The translations under genes and the position numbers were made by a program. The notes below the pieces were generated by a model. That model was not told the DNA's origin. It saw nothing but the letters and a program-made list of their open reading frames with translations, and ran no database searches. Below are positions 1-9,080 of a stretch of DNA of 64,000 nt, in pieces. Location of the stretch: assembly GCF_014898815.1 (NCBI RefSeq), contig NW_026515528.1, positions 124,001-188,000 of the forward strand, given 5' to 3'. This DNA comes from Panonychus citri (Eukaryota > Arthropoda > Arachnida > Trombidiformes > Tetranychidae). Each line of letters begins with the position of its first letter. Position 1 is the first letter of the stretch.

Positions 1-172
1 GTTTTTCTCACATGATAAGAAATTTCAAAGCACGAAGTGTCATTGTATGATCTTTTTGGAAGAACATGCTTTTACAAACTACAGAAGTTTTCAAACTCTT
101 TTTTCAATAAACGCAAACAAAATGAATTGGATTCGCTTCAATGTCTAATATTAGCGCTTCATGATTTCGTCG

Positions 173-376
173 CTATTTATCATACAATCGCCTAACCAGT
201 TCAAGTGGTCGCATAAGATGCTGAGGTGGAGCGTCTTCAAGATATACATCTTCCTCGCTGCCACTACCAAAAACCAAGCTCCACAAATATTCCCGTATGC
301 CTGTTTCGGGGTCTGTTGCCCATGCTTTGAGCTCCATTGCATGCCCTAGAAATAAAGTGCTTGGCCTGGTTCTCAT
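173..376 (-). CDS. Hypothetical short ORF or terminal exon, 67 aa
   Basis: An ATG-started frame of 67 codons ends in TAG. The stretch is clearly GC-richer than its AT-rich flanks, and the translation is balanced and protein-like: it contains the stretch AWATDPETGIREYLW and a charged C-terminus ending RRLYDK. A possible splice acceptor (TAGCAG) lies directly upstream of the ATG on the minus strand, so this may be the last exon of a gene whose earlier exons are not recognised. Two other frames over the same bases are also open, which weakens the case. No family is recognised. It lies just outside the left edge of the tandem duplication. Confidence 0.35.
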   Translation of the reverse strand: MRTRPSTLFLGHAMELKAWATDPETGIREYLWSLVFGSGSEEDVYLEDAPPQHLMRPLELVRRLYDK

Positions 377-1948
377 TCTGCTATATTTTTATTTTATATT
401 TTATTACAAGTGAAAAATACAGTTTCTGAGCTGAAGACTTGAAAATCAGCTTAGTCTTGACACCTGAACGAGATATTCCGCAGACCGAGAACTAAACCAG
501 ATAACCTTGGAGGCTGAACAAGATGATCCAAAGAACAAGAACTAAATTGCATTCAAGTGCCTAATCAGTTCAAGCTTTACAAGATGATCTAAATGATAAT
601 GAAATATGATTCCAAGATGAATTCAATGGTTATAATTGAAGTATAATAGTTACTGATAATTATTATCTTTTCTCTTTATATACTACTTTTTGCATAAAAG
701 CTGAATAAGTTCATCTGCTCCATCTCTTCCACAATTCAGTGATTTTCACAATAGACCAACTCTTTTAGAGCCCGAGGCCTTTTTGCCTAGAGCCAGAAAG
801 CACTTGTATCAAAGTCCGGGTTAGGCTCATTTTTAATTTAAAATATCTGAACTGTTCAATTATTAATTTAAAGAAAAATTGACGTTCTAACGTGATTTAT
901 GCAAACCCGCTTTTATTTCATTAATTATTATTATTAGATGGCTCTCCGTTATTCGAACTGATATTGACATCAAAACTTGATAGATGGGAGAATTGTTTGT
1001 TCTTCTTTGTTAAAATCTTCAAATTACCTCTAGATAATAATTAAATAATTTTAATAGTGAAATGACTTCAATAACCTTGAAACTTTTTATAAGAAGTCCA
1101 TCAGTTGTACAGGGCTATTCAACTTCATTTTACGCAGGTTTTTATTTATAAGCCAAGAATAAATGAGTTGAAAAGATCAAAACTCGTACAGATACATATC
1201 GAGACTGAAGGACTTCGTATAAAAAGTTTCAAGGTCATTGAGGTCGTTTCACGAGCAACCTATCTAGAGGTCATTGGAAGGTTATTTTGTAAGAAGAACA
1301 AAAAATTATTCCATGGTCCAAGTTTGAATTTATAATTCAAAATCATTGACGGTGATCCAAGATTTATGTCAATTTGCAAAACCGCTGCTTTTTTCATTCT
1401 AGTTGACGGCTCTTCTTTAATTGAACTGATATTGACACCAAACTATCAGGATCATATATGTCATATTTGTCATACTTTATAGAACCCTTCAGTGTAATTT
1501 ATGTTGATTAATCTTTTATATTTTCTGTTTTGATGTAACAATTATTTTGTTTTAAGCAAAATTAATCAATTGATTATTCTATAAAGAATGCTCTTAATTG
1601 ATCCAAGGAACATCAACATCATAACCTTGATTCATGAACTTGAACTGAAATTAAATGAATTGAAAACTAATCCTTTTCCGAAAATAACAAGCAAATAAAT
1701 GGAAGTCTATGAAGATTTAATACAAATTATTGGTTATCATCTTGCTACCTACCTTTAACACTACGTAAATTTAAGAATCAAACCGCAATCGAATCGTGAA
1801 TATTAATCAATTTCACCGATTTCTTGCCTTTATTTATCATATTTATAATCTCAGTTATCCTGCTGAAACTCAAATACAATTGCGAAAGGGGAATCGATCA
1901 TTTCAATTTAAAGTTCAAACTTTAATTTTCAACCAATAGAATTAATGA

Positions 1949-2188
1949 TTAAGGTTTAACAGTACCTTCTGGATAAACAATTCCTCGACCATATGATGGG
2001 CACATGAGTCTAACGTAGAAATTGTCATAAATTTCCGCTCCTTCAATATCGTTTAGGTAACCTTTTACGGCCTCGAACCCTTTGTCCTGGTTAGGAAAAC
2101 GACAACCAGTGAGCTCATTACTTTTTATTATTAGCTGACCGATGGACACATGTTCTTTCTTCCATGCAGAATTCCATTCCAGAGTAGA
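1949..2188 (-). CDS. Candidate terminal exon, up to 79 aa (unit 1)
   Basis: The frame is open from a TAG (which could be the end of an intron, CTCTAG) to a TAA, with no ATG near its start; the first alternative start is a GTG at 2149. The translation begins STLEWNSAWKKEHVSIGQL and ends GIVYPEGTVKP, with two cysteines and aromatic residues, and it is GC-richer than its flanks. I read it as an internal-to-terminal exon. The 66 codons from the GTG on are identical in the duplicate at 5358-5597. No family is recognised. It lies downstream, on the same strand, of the 129-aa ORF and the short exon at 3334-3472; whether these belong to one transcript is unknown. Confidence 0.4.
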   Translation of the reverse strand, partial: STLEWNSAWKKEHVSIGQLIIKSNELTGCRFPNQDKGFEAVKGYLNDIEGAEIYDNFYVRLMCPSYGRGIVYPEGTVKP

Positions 2189-2434
2189 CTAGAGTTACTA
2201 ATCGAATAGCATCATCTAAACAAACAACACAATCGAAAAAAGAATAAGAAATTCACATATCAAATAAGAAGAAACAAGATAAAAAACTAACCCATTGAAA
2301 CGAATGTTTCGTAATTCACCTTATTAATTAACAATATTAACTAATCACAATTTAATATAAGATAAAGACTTAAACTTTAATGTTGACTAAGGGAAGAGGG
2401 AATGGGGACTGAAATAATACATTGTATTACAATA

Positions 2435-2609
2435 TGTAACGAAGGTGATCATGATACTCTGATCATGATCACCTTCAGAAGTTTCTAGAGCATTATTATA
2501 ATCAATAATTAAACTATTATCGTTTCATTATATGAATGACCATGAGTATCATGGTCATCCCCATGGTTACATAAAAGAAACATAGACAATGATCAATAAT
2601 TTCGTTACA
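2435..2609. repeat. 175-bp hairpin/inverted-terminus element, copy A
   Basis: The block is bounded by TGTAACGAA at 2435-2443 and its inverse TTCGTTACA at 2601-2609. Just inside the left end is a perfect hairpin with 15-bp arms (2441-2455 and 2462-2476) and a 6-nt loop. A second hairpin near the middle has arms GACCATGA/TCATGGTC around GTA. The block occurs four times in the window (also 3568, 5844 and 6981). It resembles a MITE-like non-autonomous element, but no clear target-site duplication is visible. Confidence 0.7.
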
Positions 2610-2725
2610 TTACCCCCGTCTTTTAGACGAAAGGTCTCTCTTTCGTAACATTAATCGATAAAACAATAAACACAATATTTGCATAAAACAAGCACATCGA
2701 ATGCGACAAAAACACCAATACAGTA

Positions 2726-3115
2726 TTATTCGTACCGTATATTAACCTTTACATATTCAGAGTTACAATAAACTTGATTATGTTCAGAAATTATAAACTT
2801 AAGAACATCTTCAGGTACATCAAATTTAAATACATTAAATAAAGCAGCAAATTCTAATAAACATTCATGAGCTTTTTCCAAAATTTTCGCCTGATCGTCG
2901 AATTTACCATTGATTTCATCCTCAATTCCCGAACAGCGAAAATAAGCGTATTTCATCAGTAATTGATTACCTTTGATCTTACCCTCGATCTTTTCCTTGA
3001 CCGATTTAGGAGCAGGTCGTTTCAATGTTTTCTTCAGCGTCAATATTTGATCAATGGCAATACCTACCACCTTAACGAAGTTATCGTTTTTATCCTTTAA
3101 CACCTCAGAAGTCAT
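2726..3115 (-). CDS. Hypothetical helical protein, 129 aa (unit 1)
   Basis: A complete ATG-to-TAA frame. The ATG sits in a reasonable context (CAAAAGATGACT), and 13 nt upstream of it is a good acceptor, a T-rich tract ending CAACAG, so a 5' intron is likely. The product is Lys/Glu-rich and predicted mostly helical, beginning MTSEVLKDKNDNFVKVVG and ending YVKVNIRYE, with cysteines near the middle (FRCSG), at HECLL and near the C-terminus (YCNSEY). There is no signal peptide or membrane segment. I do not recognise the family. The duplicate at 6133-6522 differs by only two residues (D to E and H to R), so both frames have stayed open since duplication. Confidence 0.6.
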   Translation of the reverse strand: MTSEVLKDKNDNFVKVVGIAIDQILTLKKTLKRPAPKSVKEKIEGKIKGNQLLMKYAYFRCSGIEDEINGKFDDQAKILEKAHECLLEFAALFNVFKFDVPEDVLKFIISEHNQVYCNSEYVKVNIRYE

Positions 3116-3333
3116 CTTTTGATTACTGTTGAAAAGCAGAAAACAGCTAATACAGTTAGATTAATAACAAAAAAATAACATATAATATGGTAACATTAAC
3201 ATTAATAATGTTAATTTACAAATGATTCATTCAAATTCTCTCAAAATTTTCATCAACATTAACCAAAGTTAGAATGAGAAATTACAATAAGATCTCCGTT
3301 AACTTGATTATCACATAATTAATTATATTTAAA

Positions 3334-3472
3334 CTAGAATTTGGTATATAAAATTCCCATGGATCCATCGGCCACGTAATTTAAGAAACCATCTCCCTTG
3401 CCACCAATAGCGCAATGAGTTGGATAAGGAGGTGACTGTTGACACAACAACCAGTCCACAAGGTACCATCTC
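3334..3472 (-). CDS. Candidate short terminal exon (unit 1)
   Basis: This GC-richer patch reads, in one minus frame, RWYLVDWLLCQQSPPYP through CAIGGKGDGFLNYVADG to a TAG stop. A possible acceptor (ACGTAG) precedes it. In unit 2 the same stretch has a 3-bp insertion that adds one proline without shifting the frame, which is what selection on a coding sequence would allow. No ATG is near, so it would be the last exon of something whose start is unseen. Function unknown. It lies 219 bp upstream of the 129-aa ORF on the same strand. Confidence 0.4.
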
Positions 3473-3567
3473 CTACGTTTTAATCGAATTCAAATTTAAA
3501 CTAGAACAATTCACATTCAATTGTAATTCAAACAATTAGAATAACACAATTGAAAAACGGATTCACA

Positions 3568-3730
3568 GATCATGATACTCTGATCATGATCACCTTCAGA
3601 AGTTTCTAGAGCATTATTATAATCAATAATTAAACTATTATCGTTTCATTATATGAATGACCATGAGTATCATGGTCATCCCCATGGTTACATAAAAGAA
3701 ACATAGACAATGATCAATAATTTCGTTACA
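3568..3730. repeat. Hairpin element, copy B (left end truncated)
   Basis: It matches copy A from inside the left hairpin arm (GATCATGATACTCTG) to the right terminus TTCGTTACA. The left TGTAACGAAGGT terminus is missing, so the hairpin keeps only a 9-bp arm. The same truncated form is found in unit 2 at 6981. Confidence 0.7.
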
Positions 3731-5357
3731 CCATAACGAAGAAGATATGAATTGAAACACAAACAAGACTTGAAAATCAGCTTAGTCTTGACACCTGAAC
3801 GAGATATTCCGCAGACCGAGAACTAAACCAGATAACCTTGGAGGCTGAACAAGATGATCCAAAGAACAAGAACTAAATTGCATTCAAGTGCCTAATCAGT
3901 TCAAGCTTTACAAGATGATCTAAATGATAATGAAATATGATTCCAAGATGAATTCAATGGTTATAATTGAAGTATAATAGTTACTGATAATTATTATCTT
4001 TTCTCTTTATATACTACTTTTTGCATAAAAGCTGAATAAGTTCATCTGCTCCATCTCTTCCACAATTCAGTGATTTTCACAATAGACCAACTCTTTTAGA
4101 GCCCGAGGCCTTTTTGCCTAGAGCCAGAAAGCACTTGTATCAAAGTCCGGGTTAAACGAAGGCCACTCCCACAGTTTTTAGTATTTAATGGCGATTTATA
4201 GTGTCCCAAATGAACTGTTCAGCATTTCTAGCTCCAAAAGAAGGAAAAAAGCCTTCGATGATCCCAGTTTTAATTATTAATTGAAAACCATTGACGTTCT
4301 AACGTGATTTATGCAAACCCGCTTTTATTTCATTAATTATTATTATTAGATGGCTCTCCGTTATTCGAACTGATATTGACATCAAAACTTGATAGATGGG
4401 AGAATTGTTTGTTCTTCTTTGTTAAAATCTTCAAATTACCTCTAGATAATAATTAAATAATTTTAATAGTGAAATGACTTCAATAACCTTGAAACTTTTT
4501 ATAAGAAGTCCATCAGTTGTACAGGGCTATTCAACTTCATTTTACGCAGGTTTTTATTTATAAGCCAAGAATAAATGAGTTGAAAAGATCAAAACTCGTA
4601 CAGATACATATCGAGACTGAAGGACTTCGTATAAAAAGTTTCAAGGTCATTGAGGTCGTTTCACGAGCAACCTATCTAGAGGTCATTGGAAGGTTATTTT
4701 GTGAAGAACAAAAATTATTCCATGGTCCAATTTGAATTTATAATTCAAAATCATTGACGGTGATCCAAGATTTATGTCAATTTGCAAAACCGCTGCTTTT
4801 TTCATTCTAGTTGACGGCTCTTCTTTAATTGAACTGATATTGACACCAAACTATCAGGATCATATATGTCATATTTGTCATACTTTATAGAACCCTTCAG
4901 TGTAATTTATGTTGATTAATCTTTTATATTTTCTGTTTTGATGTAACAATTATTTTGTTTTAAGCAAAATTAATCAATTGATTATTCTATAAAGAATGCT
5001 CTTAATTGATCCAAGGAACATCAACATCATAACCTTGATTCATGAACTTGAACTGAAATTAAATGAATTGAAAACTAATCCTTTTCCGAAAATAACAAGC
5101 AAATAAATGGAAGTCTATGAAGATTTAATACAAATTATTGGTTATCATCTTGCTACCTACCTTTAACACTACGTAAATTTAAGAATCAAACCGCAATCGA
5201 ATCGTGAATATTAATCAATTTCACCGATTTCTTGCCCTTTATTTATCATATTTATAATCTCAGTTATCCTGCTGAAACTCAAATACAATTGCGAAAGGGG
5301 AATCGATCATTTCAATTTAAAGTTCAAACTTTAATTTTCAACCAATAGAATTAATGA

Positions 5358-5597
5358 TTAAGGTTTAACAGTACCTTCTGGATAAACAATTCCTCGACCA
5401 TATGATGGGCACATGAGTCTAACGTAGAAATTGTCATAAATTTCCGCTCCTTCAATATCGTTTAGGTAACCTTTTACGGCCTCGAACCCTTTGTCCTGGT
5501 TAGGAAAACGACAACCAGTGAGCTCATTACTTTTTATTATTAGCTGACCGATGGACACATGTTCTTTCTTCCATGCAGAATTCCATTCCAGAGTAGA
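5358..5597 (-). CDS. Candidate terminal exon, up to 79 aa (unit 2)
   Basis: Duplicate of the segment at 1949-2188. From the internal GTG onward the 66 codons are identical, ending in the same TAA. The same upstream TAG, taken as a possible acceptor, is present. Product and family are unknown. Confidence 0.4.
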   Translation of the reverse strand, partial: STLEWNSAWKKEHVSIGQLIIKSNELTGCRFPNQDKGFEAVKGYLNDIEGAEIYDNFYVRLMCPSYGRGIVYPEGTVKP

Positions 5598-5843
5598 CTA
5601 GAGTTACTAATCGAATAGCATCATCTAAACAAACAACACAATCGAAAAAAGAATAAGAAATTCACATATCAAATAAGAAGAAACAAGATAAAAAACTAAC
5701 CCATTGAAACGAATGTTTCGTAATTCACCTTATTAATTAACAATATTAACTAATCACAATTTAATATAAGATAAAGACTTAAACTTTAATGTTGACTAAG
5801 GGAAGAGGGAATGGGGACTGAAATAATACATTGTATTACAATA

Positions 5844-6018
5844 TGTAACGAAGGTGATCATGATACTCTGATCATGATCACCTTCAGAAGTTTCTAGAGC
5901 ATTATTATAATCAATAATTAAACTATTATCGTTTCATTATATGAATGACTATGAGTATCATGGTCATCCCCATGGTTACATAAAAGAAACATAGACAATG
6001 ATCAATAATTTCGTTACA
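5844..6018. repeat. Hairpin element, copy C (complete)
   Basis: It has the same 175-bp extent and 9-bp inverted ends as copy A and the perfect 15-bp-arm hairpin. One arm of the inner hairpin carries a substitution (GACTATGA instead of GACCATGA). Confidence 0.7.
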
Positions 6019-6132
6019 TTACCCCCGTCTTTTAGACGAAAGGTCTCTTTCGTAACATTAATCGATAAAACAATAAACACAATATTTGCATAAAACAAGC
6101 ACATCGAATGCGACAAAAACACCAATACAGTA

Positions 6133-6522
6133 TTATTCGTACCGTATATTAACCTTTACATATTCAGAGTTACAATAAACTTGATTATGTTCAGAAATTA
6201 TAAACTTAAGAACATCTTCAGGTACATCAAATTTAAATACATTAAATAAAGCAGCAAATTCTAATAAACATTCACGAGCTTTTTCCAAAATTTTCGCCTG
6301 ATCTTCGAATTTACCATTGATTTCATCCTCAATTCCCGAACAGCGAAAATAAGCGTATTTCATCAGTAATTGATTACCTTTGATCTTACCCTCGATCTTT
6401 TCCTTGACCGATTTAGGAGCAGGTCGTTTCAATGTTTTCTTCAGCGTCAATATTTGATCAATGGCAATACCTACCACCTTAACGAAGTTATCGTTTTTAT
6501 CCTTTAACACCTCAGAAGTCAT
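6133..6522 (-). CDS. Hypothetical helical protein, 129 aa (unit 2)
   Basis: Complete ATG-to-TAA frame, the paralogue of 2726-3115. Two amino-acid differences are visible: FDDQ has become FEDQ and KAHE has become KARE. The T-rich acceptor-like sequence before the ATG is conserved. No recognised domain, signal peptide or membrane segment. The two copies lie about 3.4 kb apart in the same orientation, as expected for a fresh tandem gene duplication. Confidence 0.6.
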   Translation of the reverse strand: MTSEVLKDKNDNFVKVVGIAIDQILTLKKTLKRPAPKSVKEKIEGKIKGNQLLMKYAYFRCSGIEDEINGKFEDQAKILEKARECLLEFAALFNVFKFDVPEDVLKFIISEHNQVYCNSEYVKVNIRYE

Positions 6523-6740
6523 CTTTTGATTACTGTTGAAAAGCAGAAAACAGCTAATACAGTTAGATTAATAACAAAAAAATAACATATAATATGGTAA
6601 CATTAACATTAATAATGTTAATTTACAAATGATTCATTCAAATTCTCTCAAAATTTTCATCAACATTAACCAAAGTTAGAATGAGAAATTACAATAAGAT
6701 CTCCGTTAACTTGATTATCACATAATTAATTATATTTAAA

Positions 6741-6882
6741 CTAGAATTTGGTATATAAAATTCCCATGGATCCATCGGCCACGTAATTTAAGAAACCATC
6801 TCCCTTGCCACCAATAGCGCAATGAGTTGGATAAGGAGGAGGTGACTGTTGACACAACAACCAGTCCACAAGGTACCATCTC
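6741..6882 (-). CDS. Candidate short terminal exon (unit 2)
   Basis: Duplicate of 3334-3472 with one extra GAG triplet on the plus strand near 6837-6842, giving QQSPPPYP where unit 1 has QQSPPYP. The frame, the stop and the possible acceptor are otherwise the same. Function unknown. Confidence 0.4.
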
Positions 6883-6980
6883 CTACGTTTTAATCGAATT
6901 CAAATTTAAACTAGAACAATTCACACATTCAATTGTAATTCAAACAATTAGAATAACACAATTGAAAAAACGGATTCACA

Positions 6981-7143
6981 GATCATGATACTCTGATCAT
7001 GATCACCTTCAGAAGTTTCTAGAGCATTATTATAATCAATAATTAAACTATTATCGTTTCATTATATGAATGACCATGAGTATCATGGTCATCCCCATGG
7101 TTACATAAAAGAAACATAGACAATGATCAATAATTTCGTTACA
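6981..7143. repeat. Hairpin element, copy D (left end truncated)
   Basis: Counterpart of copy B in unit 2: it starts inside the left hairpin arm and ends TTCGTTACA. The inner GACCATGA/TCATGGTC hairpin is intact. Confidence 0.7.
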
Positions 7144-7179
7144 CCATAACGAAGAAGATATGAATTGAAACACAAACAA

Positions 7180-7697
7180 AGAAACAGTTAAAAGACTTAA
7201 AACAGAGATAAACGTGAAACCAGAGACAACTTGTAACTAATGCTTCTCCATGAATATACCGAGAATTTATACCCAGCAAACCGATTAACGATCATTTTTA
7301 ATAAGCAATAAACCTTTTTTAGATACAGACAGTTCCGATTAGTCAAAGCAATAAAAGAAATTAATTATTAATGTTTCCTGGTAATAATTGTTTAAAGTTT
7401 TCCAGAGGAAATGAATCATTAATTGTAATTATCGAAATTAATCATAATCAAACAATCATAAATATCAACAACAGTCATTTTAGTTTATCAATCTAATTAT
7501 TGCTAATGGCGTTAAAAAAAGAGAGAAACGAAAGAATTTTTCAATTTCAGACAAGAAAAATGCATTTTTTAATACTCAGAATCAAAGAAAGATTACAATA
7601 TTAGACATTGATTTTTTTACGACCCCTGCTCGAGTCAACTCGTCGATCAACCATAACTTTATCCCAGGCCGTTTTTAAATCTTCAGGATGTTCAAAA
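7180..7697. other. AT-rich spacer, no gene seen
   Basis: Unique AT-rich sequence between the right edge of the tandem duplication and the zinc-finger-like exon. A 75-codon ATG-started frame at 7601-7828 on the minus strand overlaps that exon in another frame and cannot be excluded as a real exon. Confidence 0.5.
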
Positions 7698-8033
7698 TCA
7701 TGTAACCTCGCCAGTTGCTGGATCAATGATATCAGTGAATGAATCTGGATTGGTAAAAACCACTTTCCCCCATGAGAAAAGGGTTTTTTTAGCACTTGGA
7801 GGAACTCTTTATGTTGATTCGAGTTCATCCACGATGACTCTTTCCTCGAAAGTTATTTTCTCATAGCGTTGATTTTTATCCCTTTTCCGGCCGATTAAAT
7901 GGTAAATCAATTGTGTGAGCTTCGGCCAAGAACTGCCACAATATGCACACTCGTATAAAAAACAATGTTCCTTTTTATTAATAACGGCATCTTTCTCTTG
8001 GACCTCAATTAACTTATCTTCCCCCCAGCTAGT
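7698..8033 (-). pseudogene. C2H2-like zinc-finger exon with in-frame stop
   Basis: One minus frame is open for 74 codons (8033-7812), meets TAA at 7809-7811, then stays open for 36 more codons to TGA at 7698-7700. The first part contains YECAYCGSSWPKLTQLIYH, a C-x2-C-x12-H finger core, followed by the basic stretch GRKRDKNQ and the acidic EERVIVDELEST. The segment after the stop also reads as ordinary protein (for example TNPDSFTDIIDPATGEV). It may be a decayed exon of a zinc-finger or BED-type transposase-related protein. Alternatively the TAA is the true end, or the overlapping 75-codon frame (7601-7828) is the continuation after a frame change. No second histidine or cysteine ligand is obvious after the H. 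Confidence 0.35.
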
Positions 8034-8721
8034 CTAACTAGTACTAGTCCGATACCAATGTCTTGTGGATTGATGATCCGATCACCAGGAATTATAGAAT
8101 GTTCCCAAATAGCCAAATAAAAGATTAACTACTGTCGTTTCAACTTCTAGTCGGGGAAATGTAACGTAAATTTCGATCTAATTATTCATCACTGGTTACA
8201 AACCCGTACAAGGATAAATCCGTCCATTATCAATAATCAATAACCAATTAACCCTTATTTAGGATTACTTCCTTCCATAATCAATAACTTGTGTTAATCA
8301 ATGTATGGTCTTTACTTGATTTGGATCATAATCATTAATTACTAATCAACCTAAATCTTTATTACTAACCGACAAAGATGAATAAACCTTCCACTCACGA
8401 GACACTCGTGACTCTCGATGATCCTGTATAAAACCAGATCACTTACTAATAGAATGTTCACTTCTTTTAGAATCATCACAACATTCAAGTTAAAACATTC
8501 TAATAGATTTCATCTTGTCATCATCCCTTTAATTAAGTTAACCCATTCCAATAATCTCTGTAATTCATTACAATCATTTAATCAACCATTGGATAATAAA
8601 AGTTCAATTATAAAAGTTAAAGTTCTTCTCATTGTGTTCTCACTTTATTTAATTCATTTATCACTCATCAAGTAACTTTTTTACGTTACATTATTATACT
8701 GTTATTAATTTACAGGAGGAA
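8034..8721. other. AT-rich spacer, no gene seen
   Basis: No frame with protein-like composition. The 85-codon plus frame at 8418-8675 is dominated by Ile, Leu, Asn and Ser from AT-rich sequence and is probably chance. Confidence 0.5.
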
Positions 8722-8830
8722 TATGTAACAATTATTTTGTTAATCAAGCAAAATTCATCAATTGATTATTTTAACAAAAATAATCTTAAATGATCTAAGA
8801 AACATCATCAAAATTTTAACTCACCTCATC
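8722..8830. repeat. Diverged fragment related to the tandem-duplication unit
   Basis: The sequence starting TGTAACAATTATTTTGTTAA and passing through AATTGATTATT resembles positions about 1533-1640 of unit 1 (and the unit 2 equivalent), with several substitutions and indels. It suggests that part of the duplicated unit belongs to an older dispersed repeat family. Confidence 0.5.
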
Positions 8831-9080
8831 TTAAGTGATGAGATGATGGTGAGATTTTCACTCTAGCTTACTTGAAATTATGTATAAAAACTAAATCAAA
8901 TCATGAATAAAATCAAGTTTTTAGTTAAAGACCTTAACTATTACTTCAATGTAATCGAAGAAAACGATCTGTGCTCCAAGCGTTCTACTTTCATACCACA
9001 CGATACACAGACAGAAAGGACTAAATTTCTATCTGCTTCATCTGTGTCTGACGCGCAAAGTTGGTCTAGCTGGTAACATA

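Larger units (their letters stand above)
436..3766. repeat. Direct tandem duplication, unit 1 (about 3.3 kb)
   Basis: The block beginning GACTTGAAAATCAGC recurs immediately downstream in the same orientation (unit 2). By eye the two are almost identical over their full length. Differences are scattered substitutions, small indels, and one stretch near 835-870 that corresponds to a longer block in unit 2. The unit holds three minus-strand coding-like segments and two copies of a hairpin repeat. The first roughly 1.5 kb (436-1948) shows no convincing gene: a 76-codon plus frame at 1105-1335 has a TTG start and a different C-terminus in the other unit. Confidence 0.95.
3767..7179. repeat. Direct tandem duplication, unit 2 (about 3.4 kb)
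   Basis: Second copy of the 436-3766 unit. The offset is 3331 at the left end and about 3407-3412 after 4276, because 4155-4275 carries extra sequence. The junction reads ACAAACAAGACTTG; the right end continues ACAAACAAAGAAACAG into unique DNA. Every coding-like segment of unit 1 is kept open here, so the duplication is recent, under constraint, or both. The first roughly 1.6 kb (3767-5357) shows no convincing gene. Confidence 0.95.

Noticed and set aside
1105..1335. 76-codon plus frame, repeated in unit 2 at 4517-4735
   Set aside because: TTG start, no ATG, and a frame-altering difference near its end between the two units.
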